From Rebecca billardiae RCC1528 (taxonomy: Eukaryota > Haptophyta): 64,000 nt of DNA. The notes under the pieces were generated by a model. The model did not search any database, had not been told where the DNA came from, and worked only from the letters and a program-made list of their open reading frames with translations. Of the stretch, positions 9,901 through 17,812 are shown piece by piece. Positions within the stretch are counted from its first letter, which is position 1, and every line of letters starts with the position of its first letter. The DNA is taken from the NCBI GenBank assembly GCA_965240325.2, contig OZ251224.1:1922001-1986000 (forward strand), given 5' to 3'. A program made the translations under genes and the position numbers.

Positions 9901-11534
9901 ATCTGTACCTCAGCATTGACGTCTGCGGGCTCCAAGATTGCATGCGTGCCTTCCGCAAGACCTCGATGAACACCTACGGCCTCGATCCTGCGTACTGCAT
10001 CTCCAACTCGCAATTCGCGTGGAAGGCCATGCTCAAGCTCACGGGCGTGAGCCTCGAGAGCATCCCGACGAGCGACCTGTACGAGCACGCCGAGTCCGGA
10101 CTCCGCGGAGGCATGTCGATGGCACGCAACCGCATCGCGCGCGCGAACCACCCGGATCTTCCCGAATATGATCCCGCCAAAGAATTCTCAGCGATCCACG
10201 ACTTTGATGCCAACGCACTTTATGCCTCGGTGATGTCGTGGAAGCTGCCGACGGGTGGGTATAAGGATGTCGATCCGGAGCGCTTCGATGCCAACGATCC
10301 GCGCTACGGCGGGCTCCCGACGCGACCGAATCAGCCGTGCGAGGAGTGGCAGGGCGATGTGGGGGCGCTCGTGACGGTGGACATCGACTACCCTGACCGC
10401 TTGCACGACCTGCACAGCGACTACCCGCTGCTCCCCGAGGTGATGGAGGTGCCCGACGAGATGCTCTCGCCTATGCAGCGGGGCAAGCGCGCCGTCAAGA
10501 CCACCAAGCTGATTGCGCACCTTGGCTCCCGCAAAAACTACACGCTCAACGTCACGATGCTCAAGTTTGCGCTGGCGCAGGGGCTCGAGCTCACCAAGGT
10601 GCATCGGGTCGTCGAGTTCGACCAAAGCCCGTGGCTGCGACCGTGGGTGGACCTCAACACGCGGCTGCGCAAGCAGGGCAAGAATCCTTTCGAGGAGGGG
10701 TATTTCAAGCTCATGGTGAACGCGTGCTTCGGCAAGACCATGGAGCGAATCTATCACCACACGCAAGCGCGATTCATTGATAACCGAGCGGCATTCACGC
10801 GGGCCATGACGAGCCACCGGGCTCTCACCTACAAGCCGATCGCACCCGAGTTTGCGCTCGTGACGATGAGCAAGCGCGAGTACGTGCGTGACAAGCCCAT
10901 CTTCGTGGGCGCCTCGATCCTTGACTTTTCGAAGCTGTGGATGTACACGTTTTTGTATAATGTGGTCTACCCCACCTTCGGACCGAAGAACGCCCGCCTG
11001 CTCGGGACTGACACCGACTCGCTCATCATGAATTTCCGGGCGCCCTCGCACGAGGCCTATTTGGAGAAAATGCTCAGCATCCGCGACGAATGGCTGGACA
11101 TGAGCAAGTTTCCGGAGGGGCACCCGCTCTTCACGGACGCAAACCGCAAGACACCGGGCTTCTTCAAGGATGAGCTCGGCGACAATTTGGCTATAGCAGT
11201 GGCCTTTGTGCGGGCGAAGACCTACTCGATCAAGACGCTCAAGAGCCTCGAGGACGAGCTTGAGGACGTCCACCGAGCCAAGGGTGCCCCCTCCCGCTGC
11301 GTGCAAAATAGCCTCACGCACGACGACTACGAGACGACGATTTTGGAGAGTTCGAGCGTCAGTGCGCAGTACCACGATCTGCAATACAAAAATCACAACA
11401 TTGTCTTCAGCCGACGCGTGAAGAAGGTGCTCGACTGGGTCGACGATAAGGGCTACCATCTCTCGGCCGAGCGCACGATTGCCCTCAATCACTGGCGCAT
11501 CAGGGCCGGCGCCCTCGCAGCGGCGATGGACTAG
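6954..11534 (+). CDS. Protein-primed family B DNA polymerase
   Basis: The 1526-aa product copies the viral genome from its linear ends, using a protein primer. The exonuclease domain shows ExoI 'ADFEAVNT' (about residue 635), ExoII 'HNMSYDSQLI' (about 807) and ExoIII 'YLSIDVCGLQD' (about 985). The polymerase domain shows motif A 'DFDANALYASVM' (about 1083), motif B 'LMVNACFGKTME' (about 1253) and motif C 'GTDTDSLI' (about 1352). Before the exonuclease lies a C2H2-type finger ('CPICTRRF...HTAQC', about 568). Between ExoI and ExoII is an HNH/EndoVII-like Cys-His module ('LDHCHCTGLYRGAAHSRCN', about 773, paired with 'CHFCG'), an insertion typical of polinton polymerases. The long N-terminal region (1-560) may hold the terminal-protein function. 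The gene is intact. Start ATGATG at 6954; the second Met is equally possible. Confidence 0.95.
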   Translation: MMNVDELIRNARARLNERTPRIEIPITSRLGATAAARTNSIARAFQSPPGTPNSTPATGLRSTSRSLSQYTQEQLTRIRQFQDAFEGFGMSAPQVLAGMIYQDPWSGKRRKIPSNGRQLDALAERVASKISGPAPRRTPARRAPDRDRAASLLQRFTRSQLANRLTDAQRTQLEVDRNLAMLSTSMQDRYFEFIDRKRFILPLKWILHENLGLLLEQQLNYTPSQHHLGAILQTINATIDARLQEIPYSRLSMHIRLESIFAHAKVTISKTNKNGKAVETSEFTWEADPFALTMHEVAQLKTREEIRLHARAFKNQNDQYNPTALNKGFYEFGVVTAGAKELDNSTARLVIDKGNPEDVQQVKTKVAEILALVTSTNNPQYSARRFVGLLSFDVDTYPINAVRQQGSSYVKLPQKFGGGSKGLINPENKTDNKCFLWASLMHFANADGAKKQERTSTLKRYESMITWPEEVKFPFDCTDIPRLEEANPTLTWNVFSLEQVKRSSEDHHEHPEDTDEFKYPIVPIHTTTPEKYRERTLINILAYEDHYVFVKDLDKLLSERAHNCAHCPICTRRFRTKAIRDQHTAQCNANWRHLFQPWTLDEIKSQARTPQELKRTETDITYSQDTSVVWKPVVAVADFEAVNTQVNGETHQKAQSVSLKFDFQDGMDAPDMDCSFMGPDAGVRFLHALLDATPKIRDACSRYKDDFSKVTAADREHFEASETCHFCGEAAFASSAEIARAEAEYELKSKLAPEEKDELKRALEEVRAKRKVLDHCHCTGLYRGAAHSRCNLKHGTPSLISSIPVYFHNMSYDSQLIMQALSDVSVQARIKEHKVRMNAMVINSERFKTLEIGAFRILDSMTFLGGSLAESLKNLPSEDKHSLRRAANEHAERFGKDPDAVFEAFKHKQVFPYEFDWHQHLDEPISADPQFFGSKLSEGYGKTDEELEERLEAEQKELEESLPERMSRLQEATGIVTWRDLHDLYLSIDVCGLQDCMRAFRKTSMNTYGLDPAYCISNSQFAWKAMLKLTGVSLESIPTSDLYEHAESGLRGGMSMARNRIARANHPDLPEYDPAKEFSAIHDFDANALYASVMSWKLPTGGYKDVDPERFDANDPRYGGLPTRPNQPCEEWQGDVGALVTVDIDYPDRLHDLHSDYPLLPEVMEVPDEMLSPMQRGKRAVKTTKLIAHLGSRKNYTLNVTMLKFALAQGLELTKVHRVVEFDQSPWLRPWVDLNTRLRKQGKNPFEEGYFKLMVNACFGKTMERIYHHTQARFIDNRAAFTRAMTSHRALTYKPIAPEFALVTMSKREYVRDKPIFVGASILDFSKLWMYTFLYNVVYPTFGPKNARLLGTDTDSLIMNFRAPSHEAYLEKMLSIRDEWLDMSKFPEGHPLFTDANRKTPGFFKDELGDNLAIAVAFVRAKTYSIKTLKSLEDELEDVHRAKGAPSRCVQNSLTHDDYETTILESSSVSAQYHDLQYKNHNIVFSRRVKKVLDWVDDKGYHLSAERTIALNHWRIRAGALAAAMD

Positions 11535-11584
11535 TTAGCGCGTTTTTCTCAGCTCAAATAATTTTCTCACGCACTAGTATTAAA

Positions 11585-12100
11585 ATGGCCCCCTGCGATT
11601 TTGACGTTTCCGCTCGCCACGATTGTCGCTGCCGCGATTGCCGCGATTGCCGCGATTGCCGCGAGATGCGCACCGAGTTCGAGAGCCTCAAGGAGCGCGT
11701 GGTGGCTCTCGAGCGTGTCGTCGTCGCCAAGCCGCCCAAGCCGAGCGCGCGCCCCGGGTCGCTCACGGTGACATCAATAACCGCCATTGAGAGTCACTTT
11801 GGCGGCATCGAAGTGGTCGACGCCAAGTTCTTCAACGAGCACTGCATCGTGGGTAGACTCAGCGAGCCCTTCGTGGAGGGCCCCACTGCGGGCATGGCAC
11901 AATCGTTCAAAATTACCCGCAAAATTGTCGCTATCAGCGAGGCGTACGGCGAGCCGGGTCGGGCGCCGATCTCTCAATCGGCTACGCCCGCAAGCCTTCG
12001 GGACGTGTTGTGGCCGCGCTCGTGGTCACGTCAGCGAGGCGGAGCTTCGCCAAGCGCGCCAAGCGCGCCGATGTTTGCAGATTCTGATGGTGAGGACTGA
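11585..12100 (+). CDS. Small viral protein with CRDC repeats and coiled coil
   Basis: Unknown 171-aa protein. It opens with a Cys/Arg/Asp repeat ('CRCRDCRDCRDCRE'), coded by near-perfect 9-bp DNA repeats at about 11625-11665. A heptad-like helix follows ('FESLKERVVALERVVV'), so it may oligomerise and bind metal through the cysteines. The middle part is a compact hydrophobic domain and the tail is Ser/Pro-rich and acidic. The start codon sits in 'TATTAAAATGG', the same promoter-start arrangement as at 18751 and 19213. It is convergent with the minus-strand nuclease gene. Confidence 0.75.
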   Translation: MAPCDFDVSARHDCRCRDCRDCRDCREMRTEFESLKERVVALERVVVAKPPKPSARPGSLTVTSITAIESHFGGIEVVDAKFFNEHCIVGRLSEPFVEGPTAGMAQSFKITRKIVAISEAYGEPGRAPISQSATPASLRDVLWPRSWSRQRGGASPSAPSAPMFADSDGED

Positions 12101-12206
12101 CTGGTCTGAGCACCACGCCATCACACAATTTGGAAGGATCAAAAACACTCGAAGGTGCTCGCTCGGAGCGCTTCCGAGGCTTTGGTGGCATGATACTATT
12201 TCGATA

Positions 12207-12857
12207 CTATTTTGAGGGGTTCTTTTTGCGAGCGGACGGCCGCGCGGACGGCCGCAGTAACCGGATACCCTCACTGCGGATACCGGTGATGGGGCCCGTG
12301 AATCGCGCGGTGATGACCTGCGCACGGCGATTGGCGTTCGAACGCGTGGTCACGTTCGCGCCGGCGGGGATGATGTTGTTTTGATCGACGTCCGGGTCGC
12401 GCCCGCCTTGGCGCACGACCTTCCCAGCCTTGTCAAACACGTACCATTTTCCGTCGACGGGCCGGCGCGCGCGCGCCAGTAGCCGGGCGACGTTCTCCTC
12501 GAGCATTGCCGGATTTGAAATTTGGCGCCACTCTTTATCGAGCGGCGGCTTGACGAATCCAAAGCCGGGGTTTGTGAGCGCGAGCAGACGCTTCTCTGCA
12601 GGAAAGACCAAATTCGGAGAGACGACCAAAAACCCGACTAACCTGAACGAATTCCCGGGCTTGGCGTAGGGCATCATATGGCGATAGCCTTTAAAGGTTC
12701 GACTCACGATATTAGCGGTGAGCCCCATTTTGAACAAACGACCGCTCGTATCCCACCCCGGGGCGATTACATATAGGCCCGCCGCCGGCTTTCCTCCCGG
12801 GGCGCGCTTGAGCAAATTGGCGTTTTTCATGGCCTTTTGGAACTGCGATGATTGCAT
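12207..12857 (-). CDS. GIY-YIG-like endonuclease
   Basis: In this 216-aa protein the N-terminal half fits the GIY-YIG/T5orf172 nuclease fold. It has 'GLYVI' at residues 27-31, 'FKMGLT' at 42-47 (in place of YIG), the expected catalytic Arg at position 53 in 'SRTFKGYR', and the catalytic-type Glu at 88 in 'FPAEKRLL'. The C-terminal part is basic ('RPSARPSARKK') and probably binds DNA. Such nucleases occur in polinton-like and large DNA viruses, where roles in replication, recombination or homing have been proposed. Without an obvious integrase, this is the only nuclease-like enzyme apart from the HNH-like module in the polymerase. The call rests on motif spacing and could be tested by fold search. 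Confidence 0.65.
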   Translation of the reverse strand: MQSSQFQKAMKNANLLKRAPGGKPAAGLYVIAPGWDTSGRLFKMGLTANIVSRTFKGYRHMMPYAKPGNSFRLVGFLVVSPNLVFPAEKRLLALTNPGFGFVKPPLDKEWRQISNPAMLEENVARLLARARRPVDGKWYVFDKAGKVVRQGGRDPDVDQNNIIPAGANVTTRSNANRRAQVITARFTGPITGIRSEGIRLLRPSARPSARKKNPSK

Positions 12858-12872
12858 GACCCTTTAGCCTTT

Positions 12873-13148
12873 TTAGCTAATTGTTACTCCGATTTTACTC
12901 ACATTCGTAGCGAGTGACTTGGAGTCGCCCCACAGCAAGTGGCGGCTGTAATAGATGCCAGACTCGGGGTCGTCCCAGCCCTTATCGTGGCGATGGCGAG
13001 CGATCCACGCCGTTTTCTTCGCAGGGTCGCCATGATCGATGTACGTCGACCCGCCACGCGCGCCAAAGTGGAGCGTCCGACCACCCGGCGAAGTCAGCAT
13101 GAACCTCTTGTCTTTGCGCGTAGACCGTTTTAGGCGGCGGTGAATCAT
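12873..13148 (-). CDS. Short conserved viral protein, DUF5754-like
   Basis: A 91-aa basic protein with the pattern 'LHFGARGGSTYIDHGDPAKK' followed by 'WIARH' and a Trp-rich end ('IYYSRHLLW'). This arrangement resembles a small family of unknown function found in large DNA viruses and polinton-like viruses (DUF5754 by memory). It lies immediately upstream of the GIY-YIG gene on the same strand (15-bp gap) and divergent from the LamG gene with 33 bp between them, which must hold both promoters. Confidence 0.65.
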   Translation of the reverse strand: MIHRRLKRSTRKDKRFMLTSPGGRTLHFGARGGSTYIDHGDPAKKTAWIARHRHDKGWDDPESGIYYSRHLLWGDSKSLATNVSKIGVTIS

Positions 13149-13181
13149 ATCTCATGCCCTTATTAAAGAGACTCTATATTA

Positions 13182-15332
13182 ATGTCGTCCATATTCGGTG
13201 ACTCATCGAGCACCTCCGCAGCCATCGACGGATCTGTCCAGACGGGCGCTGGCGCTGCGGCGTGGTCCGGCGTCGTGCGCACCACCATGACCGGTGAAGG
13301 CAGCTTGTCGGCGACCTTTGATCCGGCATTGCCTGACGGTGAATTGACGCTGCGCTTGGCGGGCGATCGCGATGCTTTCAAAGTGACCAGCGCAACCCTG
13401 ACGCCGACGACCCTGAGCGTCACGTGGACCCGTCAATATCACGATACAGTCAACCGCGGGTTCGATGACGAAACCCATCCGTACTTTGATGTACTCCTCG
13501 ACGGCCACGCAATCACGAGCTTTCCAATTAGCGGGCGGGGCGTGTACTCGCTCGACGGGGCCGTCGTCAATGGCGTCGTGACGCAAAGCTATTTTCAAGA
13601 ACCGCTCGTGAATTTCCCGCTAAATGCTGATTTGCTGGACACGGCCGACCGGGGGCTCTCCTTGGCTCTGGTCGGGACCACCGCGTTCGGTAATGAGGCC
13701 GTCGAGGCCGCCGCAGATGGGGTGACGCTCACCGTAGATCACCCGGGCCACCACGACGGGAATTTGACCGTGTGCTGCTACTTGAGGGGCCCACCGGCGC
13801 TGGGCACTTCCTACGTGCGCCAGGGTAGCGCGATCGCCTTCGCCGAGTGCCGCCTCGAAGCCCCGACCGCAAATACCATGTGCGAGACCTCGCTCGAATT
13901 TACGTCGGCGTCCAACCAGCTCGACGAGGACAACCGTGACCAGTGGAAGTACGTGGCGCTCGTACAAGATGAGGCAAATGCCCAAATATTCGTCGATCAT
14001 ACATTGGTGCACACCCGCAGCTTGGTAGGCGAGAAGCGGCTCTCTCTGTTTTACCCCACTAAAATTGGCCTCGCCCAATACGGTGCCGCTGCACACCTCG
14101 GAGTCTGGCCGCGCGCGCTGGACGCGTCGGAGCGGCTGACCCACGCCGAGTCGTGGCGGGGTGTGGTGGTTCGACGCACGTGGCTGCTCGATGGGGATTT
14201 GCTCGAGGTCGACGGGGCCGCCGCCGCGCTGCAGCCCACGGCCGGCGATTATTTGATGACGAGCGGGTATCTCGAAATGCAAAGTACTAGCACGCTGCAC
14301 CTGGGCCTCAACGAGATGCCCGACATGCTCGGCGGCGACCGGTTCTCGCTGGCGGCATGGGTGTACCGCCCGAACGATCAAGATAGCGTGCGCATGTGGC
14401 TCCTCGAGGATGGCGTCACCGATTTCACGTTCGAAATCATCGCTGGCCAGCTGCGCTCGGAGCTCGGCGCGACAGCGTTCCAGGACTTGGCAGGGCCGGC
14501 ACACGGCGGATGGCACCACGTTGCGCAAACGGTGGATGGCACAGTCTCCAAAATATATATCGATGGCGTGCTCGTGAGTACTGCTGCGCTGCCGGCCACT
14601 TTTACCCCGCTGCTCAGCATCATTGGGCACCGCTTTGCCACCATGCCCGCAGGTGTGCGCCTCTACGCGATGTCGATCGCGCGCGGTATCATCCACGTGC
14701 CGACGGTGATGAATTCGTACACGCCTGAGCAAGCTCTAGCTCCATTTGCCAGCTGGCCGATGACGGCGAATTTGACCGACGATGTGGGTAGCTATGCCTT
14801 TACGGTGTCGACTGGGACCGCAACGCACACCAATGGCTATGCAGATCTCAGTAGCGGTCTGGTGATGACTGCACCGGTGCCGACGCAGACGATGACGACC
14901 TTTGGCTTCTCAGCGTGGGTCTTCGTGGATGATGTGTCGGGCAGCTTCAAGCTCGAATGGCGTAATGCAGGCTCGAAGGTCGTGCATTTCTACTTGTACA
15001 GAAATGGTGTGGGCAACACCGCGTTTGGATTCGATATTACAGGGCAGTCAGGCAACTTGTATGATCGCGTGGATGTGCTGCCGCTGAACACCTGGTACCA
15101 TATTGCCTGGTCGTACACAGTCGGAGGGAACATGGAGGCCTGGCTGAATAAGGTGTCGCTCGGCGCGGAGGCCATGAGCGCCACCGCCGTGGGCGACGTC
15201 AACGAAATTTACGTGAGCACGCCCCCAAGTGGCGGGCCGTTCAAGTGCGCGGCCGTGCGCTTCTATACTGACGGTGCGCTCACCCAGACCGACGTAGATA
15301 GCGACTATGACCTCTTCACGCCGCCGCCATAG
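13182..15332 (+). CDS. Fibre-like protein with three LamG/ConA-like domains
   Basis: In this 716-aa product I see three successive concanavalin A/LamG-like jelly rolls at about residues 144-330, 335-510 and 525-705. Each has the typical sequence 'F(S/G)...AWV(Y/F)', then 'W(H/Y)H(V/I)A' and 'I(Y/F)(V/I)D' strands (for example 'RFSLAAWVYR', 'GWHHVAQTVDG', 'SKIYIDGVLV', 'NTWYHIAWSY'). The first about 140 residues are a separate beta-rich domain that may attach to the capsid. LamG-type domains bind glycans or proteins, so this is the best candidate for the host-attachment spike. There is no signal peptide, as expected for a virion protein assembled inside the cell. Start is in 'CTCTATATTAATG'. 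Confidence 0.82.
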   Translation: MSSIFGDSSSTSAAIDGSVQTGAGAAAWSGVVRTTMTGEGSLSATFDPALPDGELTLRLAGDRDAFKVTSATLTPTTLSVTWTRQYHDTVNRGFDDETHPYFDVLLDGHAITSFPISGRGVYSLDGAVVNGVVTQSYFQEPLVNFPLNADLLDTADRGLSLALVGTTAFGNEAVEAAADGVTLTVDHPGHHDGNLTVCCYLRGPPALGTSYVRQGSAIAFAECRLEAPTANTMCETSLEFTSASNQLDEDNRDQWKYVALVQDEANAQIFVDHTLVHTRSLVGEKRLSLFYPTKIGLAQYGAAAHLGVWPRALDASERLTHAESWRGVVVRRTWLLDGDLLEVDGAAAALQPTAGDYLMTSGYLEMQSTSTLHLGLNEMPDMLGGDRFSLAAWVYRPNDQDSVRMWLLEDGVTDFTFEIIAGQLRSELGATAFQDLAGPAHGGWHHVAQTVDGTVSKIYIDGVLVSTAALPATFTPLLSIIGHRFATMPAGVRLYAMSIARGIIHVPTVMNSYTPEQALAPFASWPMTANLTDDVGSYAFTVSTGTATHTNGYADLSSGLVMTAPVPTQTMTTFGFSAWVFVDDVSGSFKLEWRNAGSKVVHFYLYRNGVGNTAFGFDITGQSGNLYDRVDVLPLNTWYHIAWSYTVGGNMEAWLNKVSLGAEAMSATAVGDVNEIYVSTPPSGGPFKCAAVRFYTDGALTQTDVDSDYDLFTPPP

Positions 15333-15373
15333 ACAGTCCCATAGAGCCAAAAATCCGTAGTACCGGTACCATA

Positions 15374-16018
15374 ATGATGCGAGCCGTACCCACTGTATCA
15401 ACCGCCGAAGGCGAAGCGCGCGTCGCGAAAGCGGCCTGGGACGCCGGCGCTACGCTCGCCCGAGATCGCAAGTTCCTCATCGAGGCAAGCTATATGAGCA
15501 AGGCGGCAGCCCGACCGCACCTAGCCAAGCGCGGGTACCGACTTGATGAGCGCCTGTCGGATGAAGCGGACAAAGTAGCCGTGCACATCGCGAGCGGTCG
15601 GCCCGTCGTACTTTTCCGAGGCTCGGCGTCATTCGCCGACTGGGCCGTGTCGGACGTCCTGATCGCGCTGGGATTGAGCGCCAAGGACCCACGCCACGCG
15701 CGCGCGCGCAAGCTGGTGGAGATCGTCAAGCGCAAATACGGCCAGCCCGCCGCTGCGGTGGGGCACTCTCTGGGTGGGCACCTCGCGGAAGAAAGCGGCG
15801 CCTCGCAGATTCACACGTCACAAAAAGCGGCCGGTCTAAAAGATATCGGAAAGGCTTTGCCGAAAAGCCAATTCGATACCCGCTCGCCGGGTGATATAGT
15901 GAGTGCGCTGTCGGTTACGCAGCGTGGTGGGCGCCGGCAGACCCTCGGGCGTGCCAGCTTTGTGGACGCTCTACATAGTCCAGCGTTGTTCGCTTTGAAT
16001 CAGCACCGCGCTCGATAA
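15374..16018 (+). CDS. Lipase-like alpha/beta hydrolase
   Basis: A 214-aa protein with a nucleophile elbow 'GHSLGGHLAEE' near residue 130, preceded by a hydrophobic strand ('PAAAVGHS') and by 'VVLFRGSASFADW', the oxyanion-type segment of class 3 lipases. A catalytic Asp candidate lies in 'SPGDIVSAL' near residue 175, and a His candidate is downstream. Class 3 lipase-like genes are known in several polinton-like viruses. Possible roles are membrane lipid breakdown during entry or exit. The N-terminus is helical and basic. It is convergent with the minus-strand structural block, separated by a 17-bp tandem repeat. Confidence 0.75.
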   Translation: MMRAVPTVSTAEGEARVAKAAWDAGATLARDRKFLIEASYMSKAAARPHLAKRGYRLDERLSDEADKVAVHIASGRPVVLFRGSASFADWAVSDVLIALGLSAKDPRHARARKLVEIVKRKYGQPAAAVGHSLGGHLAEESGASQIHTSQKAAGLKDIGKALPKSQFDTRSPGDIVSALSVTQRGGRRQTLGRASFVDALHSPALFALNQHRAR

Positions 16019-16139
16019 TCCGCGCTCGGTAATTCTGAGCGCTCGGTAATTCTGAGCGCTCGGTAATTCTGAGCGCTCGGTAATTCTGAGCGCTCGGTAA
16101 TTCGCGCTGAGTAATTCTGAGCGCTCGGTAATTCTTAGC
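16008..16139. repeat. 17-bp tandem repeat between convergent viral genes
   Basis: About seven copies of the unit GAGCGCTCGGTAATTCT, some with a few changes, lie between the stop of the lipase-like gene and the stop of the 97-aa minus-strand gene. Each unit contains the palindrome GAGCGCTC. It may form hairpins that end transcription from both sides, or act as a protein-binding array. Confidence 0.85.
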
Positions 16140-16428
16140 GCAAGTAACGATCCGCCCGGCTGGCGGCCGCGTCCGCGCGTCCGGCGATCTGGCGCCCGCG
16201 ATTCACCGCTCGCCGCGCGGCTCCAGTGTAGGGGCTGGCGACGTCGCCGAGGCCATCCGTGCGGTCTATTTCATTCAAAAATTGGTTTACGTCGCCGCCG
16301 ATTTTGTCGACGCACGGCTTCAGGTGGTGAGCCGCCGAGCTGATGGGGCGGCCGAGTCGACGCGCTGTGTTTGCCAGCCCGCCGAGCCGACCGCGAATGC
16401 CTCGCGTGAGCCTGCCAAGAAATGACAT
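16135..16428 (-). CDS. Small basic viral protein, possible minor virion component
   Basis: 97 aa, strongly basic, with an amphipathic N-terminus ('MSFLGRLTRGIRGRLGGL') and a single Cys. No family recognised. It lies 32 bp downstream of the major capsid gene on the same strand and is preceded by an AT-rich promoter-like run. Size, charge and place suggest a cement, core or membrane-active minor capsid protein comparable in role to adenovirus pVI or pX, but this is inference from context only. Confidence 0.6.
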   Translation of the reverse strand: MSFLGRLTRGIRGRLGGLANTARRLGRPISSAAHHLKPCVDKIGGDVNQFLNEIDRTDGLGDVASPYTGAARRAVNRGRQIAGRADAAASRADRYLR

Positions 16429-16460
16429 ATCGGTGTATAATTATCATATTTTTTTATTTT

Positions 16461-17774
16461 TTACACGGCGAACTGGAGCTGGTTCTGCGCGACCTCCATC
16501 ATGACGTCGTGCAGCGCCCAGGCATGCCACGTGAACGGCGCACCGTGGTTGCTATCGGCCTCGAAAATGGCGTGCTCCGTGTCCAGACGGCGACCGTCGA
16601 AGAGAATGTCGGACTGCGAGAATGCCGACGTGTTGAATGCGATGGCAAAAGCTGAGTTCGCGAAGCGCGCGCCATTCACCTTGGAAGCGTAGTCGGCGAC
16701 GCCAAGTGCGTTGAACGCCCGCACGAGCTCCGCGCGCGTCTCGGCAGCGCCATTCGTCGCGCTGACCGGCTGGTCTGGCACGAGCATCGAGCCAATGCGC
16801 AGCTGCCACTTGGAGATGGCCGCGCGAGTGCGCAGCGTGACATCGCCCGCGTAAGCATTGCTGTTCGCATCCGGATAGGCGGCGATGATAATCGTGTTGA
16901 CGCTCGCGAGGCGGAAGGGCAGCTGCCAGCTCGTCGCGGTGTTGGGCGATACTGAGTGCTGCGCGTGGAGGTAGCTCATCGACGGAACGTAGAGGTGGTC
17001 GAGGCTGCGCGCAATCTTGGTGTAGGCCGAATCCGAGAGCAGCACCGTGCCCAGCTGCATCTTGACGTCCTGGATCGATGGCATAGCCCCGGGATCAATC
17101 GTGTAGACACCCCAGTCCTTCGTCTGCGCGAGGTGAATGTCCACGCGGAGGCCTTGGTGCAGCTCGGAGATGGGGATGGCCTTGCCGCAGAGCGCACCGA
17201 ACACGTACACAAGCGGGAGGCACACAGTGAGCAAAGCGCCATTCGCGATGACCGCACCCTTAGGCACGTTGAGAGCATTGTTGATCGTCGCCTGCGACAG
17301 AGTCGCGGCGGTTACATCATAATCGGCGCTGCCGAGCATCGAGGCAGTGGAGAAGCACGACGAAGGCCCCGACTGGAAATCCAGCAGGAGATTGTGCAGC
17401 AGGCCCGCCTTGCCCGCCGAGGCGATCATCTGAGAGCCGTGATAGGCGTCGATGCGCTCGATGAGGCTGTAAGCGCTCTGCGAGAGAGTCAGAGAGGTGC
17501 CAGAGGTGTTGTTAATCGTGAATTGAACGACGCTCTGACTTGGATCCATCATAGCGCCTGGTGTGCCCGTAGGCAGATCGAACTGCACCACCTGCCCCGG
17601 AGAGAATGTCGACGCCGGTCCGGCATAGACGGTCGTGCGCTTGTACGTAGCACCGACGGCCACGGGCTTGGGGTTGGCAAAGTCATAATACATCGGTGCT
17701 GTCTCCTCCTGCTCAAGCACCATCGCCTCGTCCGCGCGAATGTCGTTCTTCATGTAACGCCCGGCGTACGCCAT
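16461..17774 (-). CDS. Major capsid protein (double jelly-roll type)
   Basis: The 437-aa product has the look of the polinton-like virus major capsid protein. It is beta-rich throughout, with a short N-terminal arm containing Met-Tyr-Tyr, the segment 'STFSPGQVVQFDLPTG', then 'LIERIDAYHGSQMI' and a C-terminal jelly-roll end with 'ILFDGRRLD'. Two beta-sandwich halves of about 200 residues fit the double jelly roll, which forms trimeric capsomers. It is 38 bp downstream of the penton-like gene in the same direction. The start codon lies in 'ACATAAATGG'. The frame is intact. A structure prediction would be the direct test. Confidence 0.85.
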   Translation of the reverse strand: MAYAGRYMKNDIRADEAMVLEQEETAPMYYDFANPKPVAVGATYKRTTVYAGPASTFSPGQVVQFDLPTGTPGAMMDPSQSVVQFTINNTSGTSLTLSQSAYSLIERIDAYHGSQMIASAGKAGLLHNLLLDFQSGPSSCFSTASMLGSADYDVTAATLSQATINNALNVPKGAVIANGALLTVCLPLVYVFGALCGKAIPISELHQGLRVDIHLAQTKDWGVYTIDPGAMPSIQDVKMQLGTVLLSDSAYTKIARSLDHLYVPSMSYLHAQHSVSPNTATSWQLPFRLASVNTIIIAAYPDANSNAYAGDVTLRTRAAISKWQLRIGSMLVPDQPVSATNGAAETRAELVRAFNALGVADYASKVNGARFANSAFAIAFNTSAFSQSDILFDGRRLDTEHAIFEADSNHGAPFTWHAWALHDVMMEVAQNQLQFAV

Positions 17775-17812
17775 TTATGTGTGTGTGTTTGGCTCCGACA
17801 TTTTTTTTTTTT

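Noticed and set aside
16008-16139. CRISPR array
   Set aside because: Units are 17 bp with no unique spacers; a plain tandem repeat in a eukaryotic virus.
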